Source of the DNA: Oscillatoriaceae cyanobacterium M33_DOE_052
GTDB lineage: Bacteria; Cyanobacteriota; Cyanobacteriia; Cyanobacteriales; Laspinemataceae
Assembly (NCBI GenBank): GCA_015296065.1
Contig: DVDU01000149.1
Coordinates: forward strand, 1-53,176
Direction: 5' to 3'
DNA length: 53,176 bases
Shown here: piece by piece, positions 45,501-53,044 of the stretch
Layout: each line of letters begins with the position of its first letter
How positions within the stretch are numbered: position 1 is the stretch's first letter
Program-made: the position numbers and the translations under genes
Notes under the pieces: model-generated
Databases searched by the model: none
Seen by the model: the letters and a program-made list of their open reading frames with translations, nothing else
Told to the model about the DNA's origin: nothing

Positions 45501-45505
45501 GCCAC
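39527..45505 (-). CDS. Giant exoprotein, 3' part (SBBP propellers, lectin, Calx-beta), out of frame with its 5' part
   Basis: This open frame has no natural start; its first residues (from a GTG at 45505) are an overlap in a foreign frame, and the real protein continues from the upstream frame at 45395-45399. Domains, numbered in this frame: SBBP beta-propeller repeats (about 36-395, units like GNIYTVG..DAFLTKYD..G.KLWTEQLG), a DUF642/CBM-like domain (about 400-565), an L-type lectin (about 570-785), cadherin-like domains (about 1000-1215), three Calx-beta domains (about 1220-1580) and a second SBBP propeller (about 1585-1992). The architecture fits a secreted calcium-dependent surface protein. 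Confidence 0.85.
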   Translation of the reverse strand: MALWWIMMVMCILLVALTGLWMATSTPAALMLTLLTPFLTKYDALGNKLWTRQPGSTGFDYYNGIANDASGNIYTVGYDDGPGQNGSGDITLTKWDSDGNQLWSQLIGTAAHEWASGVNVDTAGNVYIAGYSQPWSTGSPADALLAKYDSNGNLIWQQTIGSTGEDMGRSVVTDAAGNVYVAGVTTGSLDGNTNAGSTDVFLTKFNAAGVKLWTEQLGTPAADGYVYIPNVGGEYRRNVQVALDKDGNIYLSGTTEGNLNGNTNAGRQDAFLVKYDPNGTQLWTEQLGTAGDDRAWGVTVDKNGIVYLTGTTQGSLNGQPHFGSNDTFVMTFDSAGNQLTTRIIATANDDMVQDIKVDRSGNIYTTGNTTGSLANTNAGNYDAWVSKNTFVNIGPIISDEPTNLIQNGDFEAVDVSGHWAYLWPNTVPAGFNWSVANGYAELINQTWNGVSGTSNPDGFDQTISLDDATKISQNFATEVGKTYELSFWYAHDPNSAASTGYIDVTGNNSLLSTTLTHDIPATRNNMQFVKYTATFTADSNSTTLSFQGDAANSVKGFVIDDVWVVPVTELNYEDFSSLAGLNLIGSTAQLGDTIRLTPKNRTSGSQAGAVWHATPQSVEDGFETTFQFQINDLGGSGGDGFAFVIQNSSATAIGGGGGTLGYSGIYNSLAVEFDTYDNDEPGTHDPSGNHLSVHTGGTGRNSVGITPLGVTSMIPNMSDGEVHTVKVKYIPGTLQIFMDDLSTPVLTVPVDLGNTLNLDNGKAWVGFTAAASAAWENHDILNWTFSNPPIENPSYNWTWTYFGEDFNPNGNHGVLTNTPNVDNARNAFLANLINVETEDFESFVDRETPSSLTFGSETATISGVTSIRDFSTGNYNGDGTYPISGNKSLFHYHPSRTFTLDFDTPQSAVGFTLTDAGDLGGQLMLTLHHEDGTSENLPVPHQHQIYRNSGSAVFFGVTDTDKPLTAITFTNTRFDGFGLDDLIIGQVNPNRTSTPTPPNQTLNLTYTEDTALNLSDIVVSDPDGETTVTLTLSNPAAGVLTTGGGTGQYNPTTGVWTANGAVADVNAALADLQFVPTPNFNQDVSIAVAITDDFTPALTGTINLKGIAVNDAPTVTTTSVRLTGATENAGFTLTHADLVAATGATDADGDALTFRIQTVGSDVPTKNGQPVTAGVTTLSAGEAILWTPTTVGNAQPAFTATLTDGKVTVATPVTVSVDVNPVIVTIDATDPDATEGSDTGEFTFTRTGDTTNPMTVNFTIEPSIHWSRPQAVSGTDYKTIPTSITIPAGESSITLTITSLEDTEAEWPETVRLKLAEGDGYEISTTKNLDTVVIWDNETPQLQLHAEWYTGQPTNFHQESYASESRNDEIFLLRRIGSLAEDLTVYYSLPGTATNGEDYEELPGSITIPAGQHDVSFTLIPIDDSEVEGDETVEVTLTPDPTYTFINRHGRIWDRIPVTLVDNDDKPTVQITGSDNQASEYGDPGQFTISRTGDTSNPLTVDYWISPWWWHKAKNGIDYEAIPESITIPAGQSSIAIDINPIDDSELEENEIVDIYLKSNPNYAMSGTYYAQLKILDNETQSLQSRQQFGTSANDIANSIAVDSAGNTYTVGHTTGNFGGTNSGGSDAFIAKRNSSGSQLWQIQLGTASNDEAKQIALDSADNLYVLGWSGNSSNSWIAKYDSNGNQQWQKPLGSAGYDITNGALTIGNDGSLYVTGGTTGNINGTNQGATDAWVAKYDSDGIQTWVKQFGTADEDEALGIAVDNNGNIYITGETKGSLAGTREGDGDAWVAQLDSSGNLQWQTQLGTTAVDVARSVAVDNNGRVYIGGQTFGWLGETYAGSADDWVGDRDAWWKGIHGDRSGFGGTYYGNGDAWVAQLNSTTGAVNWKRLLGTTNADSATKVVADSLGNVYLAGRTQGKLATSQFGADDIFLAKYNLNGALQWKQQLGTAATDIVNDMILTSSGIYLTGDTTGNLQNTNKGGKDAWVIKLA

Positions 45506-48500
45506 GCGATTGGTCGGAATTGACCGTACCTAGTAGATTGGGCAGCCAAGAGCGATCGGGAATGGGTAGCGGTGGCGCGGTAATTTCCACGATACCACGC
45601 CGCAGGACACTCTGCTGATTCGGCGCATCGTTCCATAGTCCAGGTGTCCCCCCAAAATTAGTCTCGCTGAAGTCTTCACCTTCGGGAGTATGAAGTTTGT
45701 TATCGGGGGCTGTGCGCCAGTTTATAAATGTGGCTGTATCTCCACTCACCCACTGATGATTACCCTCAGTATTCCCATAAATCGGGCTATCATTTAACCC
45801 AATCCACTTGACACCACCACCAAAGGTATCCACCAGCCATTGATTTTCAGCGGCATCGTCAATAGTGACCAAGTTGCCGCCTAATGCCTGCGCTTGTTCT
45901 TGGGCACCCAGCCAGGTGTCACTTGTAGTCAGGAAATACCGATTTCCTGTCACCGGATTGGTGTAAACGTAACTGCTGGTATCGATAATATCTGCGCCTT
46001 CTAGTTGTTGCCGCAGTTCCGATAAAGTGGCACCAGTTTCTAGCTGAGAACGTGCCGATGCTATCTCGGAACTGGTGGCAGCGCGTCCTAGGATATCCTG
46101 ATAAATCTCAGCTATCTTGGTTTCGGTTTCATTACCACCCTGTGCATCAAGTCCCGCCGCGATAATTGCTACCCGAAGTTGCGCTAAAGTTTCGCCGTTT
46201 TGCCACCGTTGAGTCCAGTAAGGCAGCAGAGCAACATCCCGTCCGATAACCTCATTGGCGATGCGGTTGATGGGGTTTTGGTCAGCGATGACCACGTGAC
46301 CGCTGGGTTGGCTGCCAATTTGGTAATCCCCCGCCGCCAAGTTCACCACCAGGGTTTCGTTGGCTTCGATGACATCATCCGGTAAGGCAATGATGGGTAA
46401 AGTGACTAAGGTTTCACCCGCCGGAATGGTGAGATGACCGCTTAATCCTTGGTAATCCCCCCCATTAGTGGCGTCACCAGCAACGGTATAATTAATCGTC
46501 AGGTTTTGGTCTAAATTGCCCAGCCGCTGCATCACAATTTGTCCCGCATTGCCATCCTCACCCGCAATGGCATCCGTGACCATGATGTTAACAATGGGTT
46601 GAGCTATGGTCGCCGGGTCGATTTCTATGATACCGGGTAAAGGTTGCCACTCATTATAGGTATCAGCCCATCCGCCTGGAGAATTGTCCCAAAAATGAGC
46701 AAAGTCAACGCCGTTAATGTTTTGACCATTTGGTTCTCCGGGTGCCCAGTTCTTATAAGCAACCGATTCTCCGCTTACCCATTGGAAATTGTTCTCTTGT
46801 TTACCATAAATTTCGCTATCTGTCAAGCCAATCCAGAGATTTTGCCGCCCAAAAGTATCCACTAACCATTGATTTTCGGCGGCATCGTTAATGGTGACTA
46901 AATTGCCCCCCAAGGCTTCGGCTTGATTTTGCGCGCCTAACCAAGTATCCGCCTCACTCAATATATATTGATGGCCATTGGCGGGATTGACATAGACAAA
47001 TGAGCCATAACGCTCTGTAGTGGTGCTATTGGTAATAGTCACCGTAGCGGTGGTGTCATTGCCCAAATGATAGCCCCCCGCATCCACGAGGCTGAGTTGT
47101 ACGTTTTGGGTCGGTTCTACCTCATAATCGTGGATGGGATTAATGCCAATGGTGGCGGTAGTTTGACCAGGAGCAAAGGTAATGGTTTGTTGACTTGTCA
47201 CCCCATTGATGGTATAATCGCTGCCATTGGTAGCGCTTCCGCCAATTTGATATTCCACGGTTAGGGGTTTGTTGATATTGCCCCCGGTGCGGGTGACAAT
47301 ATATTGACCGCTGTTGCCGTCTTCCGTGGCGTTGTTGTCCGTAGCGCGAATATTAACGGTGGGGTTTTCGGTGCCGTAAAAGTTCAGTTTCCAGCCGTTC
47401 CAGGTGCCGACTTCGTTGCCCCATTCATCGGCGACTTTTAGGGTCCATTCCCCTTGGGAAGATTCCCCCCAGTGGCGGTTAGAGGTGAATGTCCATTTAT
47501 CGTAGTTGCCATTGGGGTCAGCGTGGCGGTCTGTCAAAAGCGACTCTGTGCCATCGGGAGAAACCAGGGTCAGTTTCAAATCGCCTCGGGCGCTATGCTG
47601 AGCGTCAAATACTACCTCCACCCACTCTATATTAATATCCTCAGCAATATCAATTTTTGCCGAAATTGACTGGGGATTAGTCGGGGGGAGTGCGGGCAAT
47701 AGTGATTTTTCCGCTTCGGTCACGTCAGCGGGGTTTTTGCTGAGGATGTCCGCTACTTGCTGACCCAATAATCCTACTGTATCATAATCAGGAATGGCAG
47801 TATTTACCTGCTGCCAGTTGGACTTAACGGCTATCTCTGGCGCCACATTTGTCCATGTTTGCGCTGCTGCTACTGCTTGGGCGCCATTCACTGTACCAAA
47901 ACCATATTTTTGGTTGACTTGATAACCGCCGCTATTTGTCACCCAATCTGTATCTGTGGGGTTGTTTTTGGTGGCAGTTTCTACTAAAATATGCTGTACA
48001 TCCCGCCAAGTCAAGTCGGGGTTGGCTTCCAGCATCAATGCCACTACCCCAGAGACGATCGGCGCCGCCGCCGATGTGCCGCCAAACCGGTTGGTATAAT
48101 TGGTATTAGTGATATCCTGCTGGTGGGTGGCGCTGTCGGTTTTCTGTTGTAAGTCGGTGGCGGTATTTGGTTTATCAGTGTTGTTGTCGGTTTTCTCGGC
48201 GCCAGTATTGTAACCTTGTTCTCCTTGTAAGTCAGTGGTGGTAATGCCAACGCTGACTTTTTCGCCGGTGATGGGGTCAATAGAAGAAGAACTGGAAGGC
48301 GCAGAAACTAGGAGGGAGGCTCCGGGTTCGCTGTACCAGGCTTGTGTCCCGTTATGGTCGATCGCGCCTACAGCGATCGTATAGCGAGAATTGGCAAAAG
48401 GATTACTATTAACATTTTCCCCCAGCCAGCCATCATTCCCGCCAGCGAAAACGTAGATATTCCCCTTACCATCACGTCCCGCTTTCACCCCATTTTCCAG

Positions 48501-50783
48501 AGCCGCCAAAGTCAGCGGCGCCGCCAGTAAAGGCGCGTCCGGTTTCCAGCTATTATTATAAATCGCTATAGCCTGGGGTTCGTGCGCCAAAGCATCAGCA
48601 ATTTGCTTTTCTGTCACCAAGTCCGCCGTCAGTCGCACGCTAGCCAACTCCGCATCTGGCGCTACCCCAGAAACCCCCTCACCATTATTATCAGCCGCCG
48701 CTATTCCCGCCACAGCCGTCCCATGTTGGAATGGGTCTGAGGTTTCTTCCGCCTGGTCTGGGTCTATCATAGATGTGCGGCCAGATCGGGTAGGAGCTTT
48801 AGAATAGCGATTATACAACAGCCAAAACAACCACCACCAATTAGATTCCAAATCCACATCAGGAGTCGCATCTAAAGGATACTCTTTTTGTGGCGTACCA
48901 TTAAAATCAATGCTCAAATCCTCGCGGAAATTATCCTGCAAGTCGATATGTCCCGACTCCACCCCATCATCCACAATGGCGATAACAATACCATTGCCCG
49001 TGGCCAAGTTCAGGGCATCCAAAATATTGGCATCTACTCCCGGAGTCCCGCCAGTTTGACCGGTATTTTCCAAGTGCCACTGGTCTCCCGCCAGGGGGTC
49101 TGTGGGCAAATACTGGGGTTTAGTTAACTTAATCGGCACTAGGGGATAAGCAAAGTCAGAACCGATGAGGTCTTTTAGGCTATTTTGGACTTCAGCGGCG
49201 GTAAGTTCTTCCGGGAATTTCCAGATATAAGTATCATCGATATGTCCGGTTTCGCCCAAATTCTCCGCCCCAAACAAACCGGCGAGATTGTCGGCATTTT
49301 GTGCGGGGTTAATCCAGATGACCCATTCTTGCGCTGCTTCTAGGTCTTCCGCCTGATAATTTTCCAGGTTTTCCGCACTCTCCACCGCATTGGCTACGGT
49401 TTCCGAGAGTTCTGGTTTGACGGGCTCGATATAGCCGCTCACTACTTTTACTGACAAGTCGGCATACTCAATTAAGGCTTGGCCTTCTTCTGATTGCCGC
49501 CAGTCTTTTTTGGGGTTAATAATCTCGGAAAGGTGGATAACTTGGGCAGTAGCGCCGCGCACTTGAAAGATAAAATCATCATAGTCACCATCGCTCCCGC
49601 TATCCAACCGTTTGTCTTCTAAAACATAGGTGTGACCGTCGCCGGTTACGTCGGCAATTTGCCCCACGTGAAATGCTTCATGGGGGTTGGCCAGAGTCAT
49701 GGAAAATAGGGGACGCTTAAACCCAGTCACGTTCGGGTTTTCTGAAACTTCCTGAATAGTGCCATTGGGGACGAGAATTACACCAAATTCATCTCCCGGT
49801 GTCATGGCAAAGGTTTTGACGCCTTTATATTCTCCTTGATTGCGGGGTGTATCATATGGATTTAATAACCCATTAAACCGGGCCCCTTCCGTAGGGTCAG
49901 AAATCACGATATAACCTTCAGGAGAATTGCTGCTGGCTCGGCGAGTGGCTTCGGCGATGAATTCCGGGGAACCGGGTAGATATTCCCCCATCCCCACCAG
50001 GCTGAAAATTGCTAATTCTCCTTTATAACTCCCGCCATCATAGAGGAAGTCAAACCCCACTTGTCCCGTATCGCCAACTTTGAAGACGCCGCCAGTGAAT
50101 GGTTGCATCCGCTGGTATATCGCCGCTTCCTCTTCCGGCGAGAGGTTCACCAGGGTTTTATCGGAGTCACTGGCGATGTCCGCTACTTCCTTATCAGTTT
50201 CTTCCTCCCGGATATGGGCAACCTTGTCCCCCAGTTGTTCTTCCTTTGGGGTGTCGGTAACAGTCAGTTCCCCTACTTCCTTATCTGGTTCCGCTTCGGG
50301 AATAACCAGATTATCTGATGTGGGGGTGTTGTCGCCTGACGCGGCGGTGGTGGCGTCACCTTCCCCAGTGGTATTTGCTTCTGAGTTATCCGACTCGGAA
50401 TTATCCCCAGCAATTTGTGATTCACTGTCTGATGTAGTATTCGAGGCAGCATCCCCACTGCCTAGTAGGGTATCTCCCCCCTCAACCAGTGTCTGCTCCT
50501 CGCCGGTGAGGGTGTCTTTCTCCCCATCTGGGTTATCTCCTTCTGGGTTATTTTCCAAAGGCGGTTCTAGGAAATCTCCCGCATTACCCGCAGCCAGGAT
50601 AGTATCCACTGCTCCGGGGAGCTTCTCTTCTTTATCCAAGGGATATAGGTTGAGTCCGTCCCCCACTGGTAGCGGCGAATTATCAAAACCGCTACCAGGG
50701 AAAGTATCGCCACCCAGCAACGGGTCCACAGCCAAGGGGTCATCGGTGGAAATGGCTAAATAGTTCGGTTCTAGTTCTGACAT
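45363..50783 (-). CDS. Giant exoprotein, 5' part: subtilase with DUF4114, P-domain, Calx-beta and lectin modules
   Basis: Starts at ATG 50783, with GGAGGT eight bases upstream. Approximate order: acidic Asn/Asp/Glu-rich N-terminus (1-215), DUF4114 (225-410, ends YDDFIFQ), peptidase S8 (555-1000) with Asp in AIVDDG, His in QHGTAVAG and Ser in GGTSAAAP, proprotein-convertase P domain (1030-1145), Calx-beta (1146-1260), C-type lectin (1261-1388), Calx-beta (1394-1490), DUF4214 (1507-1594), C-type lectin (1600-1735), and the first blades of an SBBP propeller. There is no Sec signal, so type I secretion is likely. The frame ends prematurely in GINANFADPLPHQIRRSRQ; one base fewer at 45395-45399 joins it to the 3' part as a protein of about 3750 residues. 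Confidence 0.9.
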   Translation of the reverse strand: MSELEPNYLAISTDDPLAVDPLLGGDTFPGSGFDNSPLPVGDGLNLYPLDKEEKLPGAVDTILAAGNAGDFLEPPLENNPEGDNPDGEKDTLTGEEQTLVEGGDTLLGSGDAASNTTSDSESQIAGDNSESDNSEANTTGEGDATTAASGDNTPTSDNLVIPEAEPDKEVGELTVTDTPKEEQLGDKVAHIREEETDKEVADIASDSDKTLVNLSPEEEAAIYQRMQPFTGGVFKVGDTGQVGFDFLYDGGSYKGELAIFSLVGMGEYLPGSPEFIAEATRRASSNSPEGYIVISDPTEGARFNGLLNPYDTPRNQGEYKGVKTFAMTPGDEFGVILVPNGTIQEVSENPNVTGFKRPLFSMTLANPHEAFHVGQIADVTGDGHTYVLEDKRLDSGSDGDYDDFIFQVRGATAQVIHLSEIINPKKDWRQSEEGQALIEYADLSVKVVSGYIEPVKPELSETVANAVESAENLENYQAEDLEAAQEWVIWINPAQNADNLAGLFGAENLGETGHIDDTYIWKFPEELTAAEVQNSLKDLIGSDFAYPLVPIKLTKPQYLPTDPLAGDQWHLENTGQTGGTPGVDANILDALNLATGNGIVIAIVDDGVESGHIDLQDNFREDLSIDFNGTPQKEYPLDATPDVDLESNWWWLFWLLYNRYSKAPTRSGRTSMIDPDQAEETSDPFQHGTAVAGIAAADNNGEGVSGVAPDAELASVRLTADLVTEKQIADALAHEPQAIAIYNNSWKPDAPLLAAPLTLAALENGVKAGRDGKGNIYVFAGGNDGWLGENVNSNPFANSRYTIAVGAIDHNGTQAWYSEPGASLLVSAPSSSSSIDPITGEKVSVGITTTDLQGEQGYNTGAEKTDNNTDKPNTATDLQQKTDSATHQQDITNTNYTNRFGGTSAAAPIVSGVVALMLEANPDLTWRDVQHILVETATKNNPTDTDWVTNSGGYQVNQKYGFGTVNGAQAVAAAQTWTNVAPEIAVKSNWQQVNTAIPDYDTVGLLGQQVADILSKNPADVTEAEKSLLPALPPTNPQSISAKIDIAEDINIEWVEVVFDAQHSARGDLKLTLVSPDGTESLLTDRHADPNGNYDKWTFTSNRHWGESSQGEWTLKVADEWGNEVGTWNGWKLNFYGTENPTVNIRATDNNATEDGNSGQYIVTRTGGNINKPLTVEYQIGGSATNGSDYTINGVTSQQTITFAPGQTTATIGINPIHDYEVEPTQNVQLSLVDAGGYHLGNDTTATVTITNSTTTERYGSFVYVNPANGHQYILSEADTWLGAQNQAEALGGNLVTINDAAENQWLVDTFGRQNLWIGLTDSEIYGKQENNFQWVSGESVAYKNWAPGEPNGQNINGVDFAHFWDNSPGGWADTYNEWQPLPGIIEIDPATIAQPIVNIMVTDAIAGEDGNAGQIVMQRLGNLDQNLTINYTVAGDATNGGDYQGLSGHLTIPAGETLVTLPIIALPDDVIEANETLVVNLAAGDYQIGSQPSGHVVIADQNPINRIANEVIGRDVALLPYWTQRWQNGETLAQLRVAIIAAGLDAQGGNETETKIAEIYQDILGRAATSSEIASARSQLETGATLSELRQQLEGADIIDTSSYVYTNPVTGNRYFLTTSDTWLGAQEQAQALGGNLVTIDDAAENQWLVDTFGGGVKWIGLNDSPIYGNTEGNHQWVSGDTATFINWRTAPDNKLHTPEGEDFSETNFGGTPGLWNDAPNQQSVLRRGIVEITAPPLPIPDRSWLPNLLGTVNSDQSRGVVVDNDGNVYIAGGTNGSLDGNINASGINANFADPLPHQIRRSRQ
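45395..45399 (-). other. Homopolymer frameshift site joining the giant gene
   Basis: On the coding strand the run is GACCCCCTTCCTCACC. With five C the upstream frame reads ADPLPHQ and stops at 45363; with four C it reads ADPFLTKYDALGNKLW, which restores the SBBP repeat consensus and the downstream frame. Confidence 0.85.
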
Positions 50784-50784
50784 T

Positions 50785-50994
50785 TTACTTACCTCCACAA
50801 GCATCTAAACTGAGCCAACTTACAGGTAAACTGATGGGTCGCTCCCATCCCTGTTGCTTGTGGGGTGACACCCCTTGTATCGATAACTGCCGCAGTTGCG
50901 CCGCCGTTTCATGGCGCCTGCATAAATTCTCCGGTTTTATCCCACTAATCATATAGATGCTCCTTAACCCTGGGAAATGTAACAGTTGATACAT
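50785..50994 (-). CDS. Small ORF coupled to the giant gene
   Basis: A 69-codon frame with a good AGGAGA site before its ATG (50994). It ends TAA one base before the giant gene's ATG, so the two could be translationally coupled. The peptide (MYQLLHFPGLRSIYMISGIK...) is basic, with no recognised domain. It may be a leader peptide, a small helper protein or chance. Confidence 0.4.
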   Translation of the reverse strand: MYQLLHFPGLRSIYMISGIKPENLCRRHETAAQLRQLSIQGVSPHKQQGWERPISLPVSWLSLDACGGK

Positions 50995-51220
50995 TTTTCT
51001 CCTAGAGTGGATTTACCCCCTCCAGCAGGTAATCAGCATCTTATCGAATTCAATGGGATTTGATGCAGACGAAAACGCAACTTTACTGAATCTTTAAAAT
51101 CAATTTTGGAGAGCAAACTCTAGAGGATGCTCTTATTTTTTGCTGCTCAATTTTGCTCAAAAAACAAGTGCAGTTTTAGACCAGCTTTAGTCCATTAATT
51201 TTAGTCAATTTCAGTTGGAA

Positions 51221-51286
51221 TTCAGTTTTAGTTCAGTTTTAGTTCAGTTTTAGCTCAGCGTTAGTTCAGTTTTAGTTCAGCAGTAG
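51221..51286. repeat. Six 11-bp direct repeats (TTCAGTTTTAG)
   Basis: Six head-to-tail 11-mers, four of them exactly TTCAGTTTTAG and two variant (CTCAGCGTTAG, TTCAGCAGTAG). Degenerate copies extend upstream to about 51195. An 11-bp period matches one DNA turn, as in arrays bound by OmpR/PhoB-family regulators. They lie about 440 bp upstream of the giant gene. Confidence 0.75.
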
Positions 51287-51377
51287 TAGGGTGGGCAGTG
51301 CCGAACCTCGGAGTCTGTTCATAACCATTAGCAGTAGTAGGGGCGATTCGCGAATCGCCCCTACTGCCCACCCTACA
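51285..51377. repeat. Nested palindromic element
   Basis: An inner perfect 28-bp palindrome (GTAGGGGCGATTCG with its reverse complement, 51337-51364) sits beside an outer arm pair GTAGTAGGGTGGGCAGT (about 51283) and ACTGCCCACCCTAC (51363-51376). Confidence 0.75.
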
Positions 51378-51400
51378 GAACCCTACAGAACCCACGCACC

Positions 51401-51838
51401 TCACTCGGAAACGGTATCGCCGACTTGGGCGTAGTCCCGCTGACCAAAAATGGCATCACTATGGTAGTAATATTTAAATTCCAGTAAGTTATGGAAGGGG
51501 TCTTCTAAAAAAAAGGTGCGATGTTCTAGGGGTAAATTGGGAAATCGGTGTTTTGGCTCCTGATAAAAACTCAGTCCGTGGTCTTTTGCCCGGTGCAACA
51601 TTGCCTCCCAGTCCGCTTCCGAGGAAAAGACAATGCCGAAGTGTCTGGGATATATGCCTTTTTGGGGGGTGAGGGGTTCTGTGGTAACGTGGGCTACCAG
51701 TTGATGTCCGCAAAGGTTGAATATCACGGATGTGGGGGATTCGCGGCCCACTTCGCACCCCAAACCGGCGGCATAAAATTCTTTGCTTTTGGCAATATCG
51801 TTGATGGGAAAGGCAAGATGGAAGATGTGGTTATTCAT
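51401..51838 (-). CDS. VOC-family (glyoxalase/bleomycin resistance/dioxygenase) protein
   Basis: A 145-residue metal-dependent vicinal-oxygen-chelate protein. The first module (HIFHLAFPINDIAKSKEFYAAGLGCEV) and second (PRHFGIVFSSEADWEAML ... TFFLEDPFHNLLEFKYY) carry the usual His, His and Glu metal positions. It is cytoplasmic, and substrates cannot be read from sequence. Only 11 bases separate its ATG from the divergent VTE6-like ATG, so each promoter must lie inside the other gene or the real starts are further in. The C-terminus ends in DTVSE. Confidence 0.85.
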   Translation of the reverse strand: MNNHIFHLAFPINDIAKSKEFYAAGLGCEVGRESPTSVIFNLCGHQLVAHVTTEPLTPQKGIYPRHFGIVFSSEADWEAMLHRAKDHGLSFYQEPKHRFPNLPLEHRTFFLEDPFHNLLEFKYYYHSDAIFGQRDYAQVGDTVSE

Positions 51839-51849
51839 GGTAAACGCCC

Positions 51850-52620
51850 ATGTTAGATTTCATCTCTCATTATCCCTACCTGTCTAATCCCTGGGTGGTG
51901 GGTTTGGTTTTGAATGCGGCTTTGTTGGGGATGAGTTTTCCGGTGGTGAAAAAGCTGTTGACGCCTGCGGGTATCTTTCACGCTGGGATATTGGGGGTTT
52001 TGGTGTGGGGGACTTTGGGTTGGCGGGGTTATGGGTTGGTGGTGTTTTATTTTCTGGCGGGGTCCGCTGTGACGCGCATCGGGATGGCGCAAAAGGAGGC
52101 GGCGGGTATTGCGGAGAAACGCCACGGTATGCGCGGACCTGAGAATGTGTGGGGTTCGGCTTTGGTAGGGACTTTGTGTGCTTTGGCGACTTTGGTGGCT
52201 TCTCCGCCTAACCCTCTGTCTGGGGAACTGCTGCTGTTGGGTTATCTGGCGAGTTTCTGCACGAAACTGGCTGATACTTGCGCCAGCGAGGTGGGGAAGG
52301 CTTACGGGCAACGCACGTTTTTGATTACGACTTTGCAACCGGTGCCTCGGGGCACGGAAGGGGCGGTGAGTTTGGAGGGGACCTTGGCAGGGATAGTGGC
52401 TTCGGGGGCGATCGCCTTTCTCGGTTTCACCCTCGGTTTCGCTAATTTATCCGGTGTCGCTATTTGCGTTGTCGCTGCTTTTATCGCCACTAACTTGGAA
52501 AGCGTCATTGGTGCTACCTTACAATCTCGCTTTACCTGGCTCACCAATGAAGTAGTGAACATCATCAACACGGCGATCGGCGCCACTGTTGCCATCCTGT
52601 TGGCAGCGTTCCTACTTTAA
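51850..52620 (+). CDS. DUF92/VTE6-like phytyl-phosphate kinase
   Basis: A 256-residue polytopic membrane protein of the DUF92 (TIGR00297) family with about six or seven helices. Family features visible are GILGVLVWGTLGWRGY, KRHGMRGPENVWGSAL, ASFCTKLADTCASEVGKAYG, PVPRGTEGAVSLEGTLAG and NEVVNIINTAIGA. The Arabidopsis member VTE6 phosphorylates phytyl-phosphate to phytyl-diphosphate for tocopherol and phylloquinone synthesis from chlorophyll-derived phytol, and Synechocystis has a homologue. Function here is inferred from family. Confidence 0.9.
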   Translation: MLDFISHYPYLSNPWVVGLVLNAALLGMSFPVVKKLLTPAGIFHAGILGVLVWGTLGWRGYGLVVFYFLAGSAVTRIGMAQKEAAGIAEKRHGMRGPENVWGSALVGTLCALATLVASPPNPLSGELLLLGYLASFCTKLADTCASEVGKAYGQRTFLITTLQPVPRGTEGAVSLEGTLAGIVASGAIAFLGFTLGFANLSGVAICVVAAFIATNLESVIGATLQSRFTWLTNEVVNIINTAIGATVAILLAAFLL

Positions 52621-52632
52621 TTTCAAAAATCC

Positions 52633-52788
52633 CCTAAAAACAACAACACCCAGCGCCTACTCGCTGAGTGACTTCCTCTTATCCTGTGAGACTGTTTGGA
52701 GCTGACCTCACCCACTTAGGGTTATTGGTATTTATACTCCCGCGCTCTATTTGAGGATGTATCAGACTTCGGTGTGGGTGTTGCTGTT
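52633..52788 (+). ncRNA. Structured repeat / small RNA candidate, copy 1
   Basis: A roughly 130-bp sequence starting ACAACAACACCCAGCGCC and ending TTTGAGGATGTATCAGAC recurs at 53044-53176. Conserved hairpins: CAGCG-CCTACT-CGCTG (52651-52666) and ACCC-ACTTA-GGGT. The 5' end (52639-52652) can also pair 13 of 14 bases with GGGTGTTGCTGTTG at 52775-52788, closing a large domain. It begins 12 bp after the VTE6-like stop. The strand is not certain. Confidence 0.45.
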
Positions 52789-52848
52789 GGTTGACGAGAC
52801 AGATTTGGAGTGAAACAGCGTGTTTTACCTCTTGTTAACTAACGTGAC

Positions 52849-52865
52849 ATATCACACTGTGATAT
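52849..52865. promoter_or_regulatory. Palindrome ATATCACACTGTGATAT
   Basis: A perfect 7+3+7 inverted repeat between the two structured repeat copies. It is similar in size to a dimeric regulator operator, but no matching regulator or promoter is visible. Confidence 0.4.
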
Positions 52866-52951
52866 CTGCCAGGGAAGCTCTGTCGCTTCAATTTCTACTT
52901 TAGCACTTTCTCTCAGGATGTCTAGTATTTGATACAAAACGTTACTTTTGT

Positions 52952-53044
52952 CACTTGTCCTTTGTCACTTGTCCTTTGACCAGGGACTAGGGACTAATAA
53001 CCAATAACCAATGACCAATGACAAAGGACAAAGGACTAATGACC
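52952..53044. repeat. GTCACTTGTCCTTTG / GACAAAGGAC short repeat array
   Basis: Inverted arms of the short tandem repeat family (CACTTGTCCTTTGTC and GACAAAGGACAAAGGAC) with AATAACCAATGACC units in between, separating the two copies of the structured repeat. Confidence 0.7.

Noticed and set aside
45395-45505. Independent start for the 3' half of the giant gene
   Set aside because: The GTG at 45505 and the following residues are the same DNA as the upstream SBBP frame, with no ribosome site; repeats run continuously across the frameshift.
51221-51286. CRISPR array
   Set aside because: 11-bp units directly abut with no spacers.
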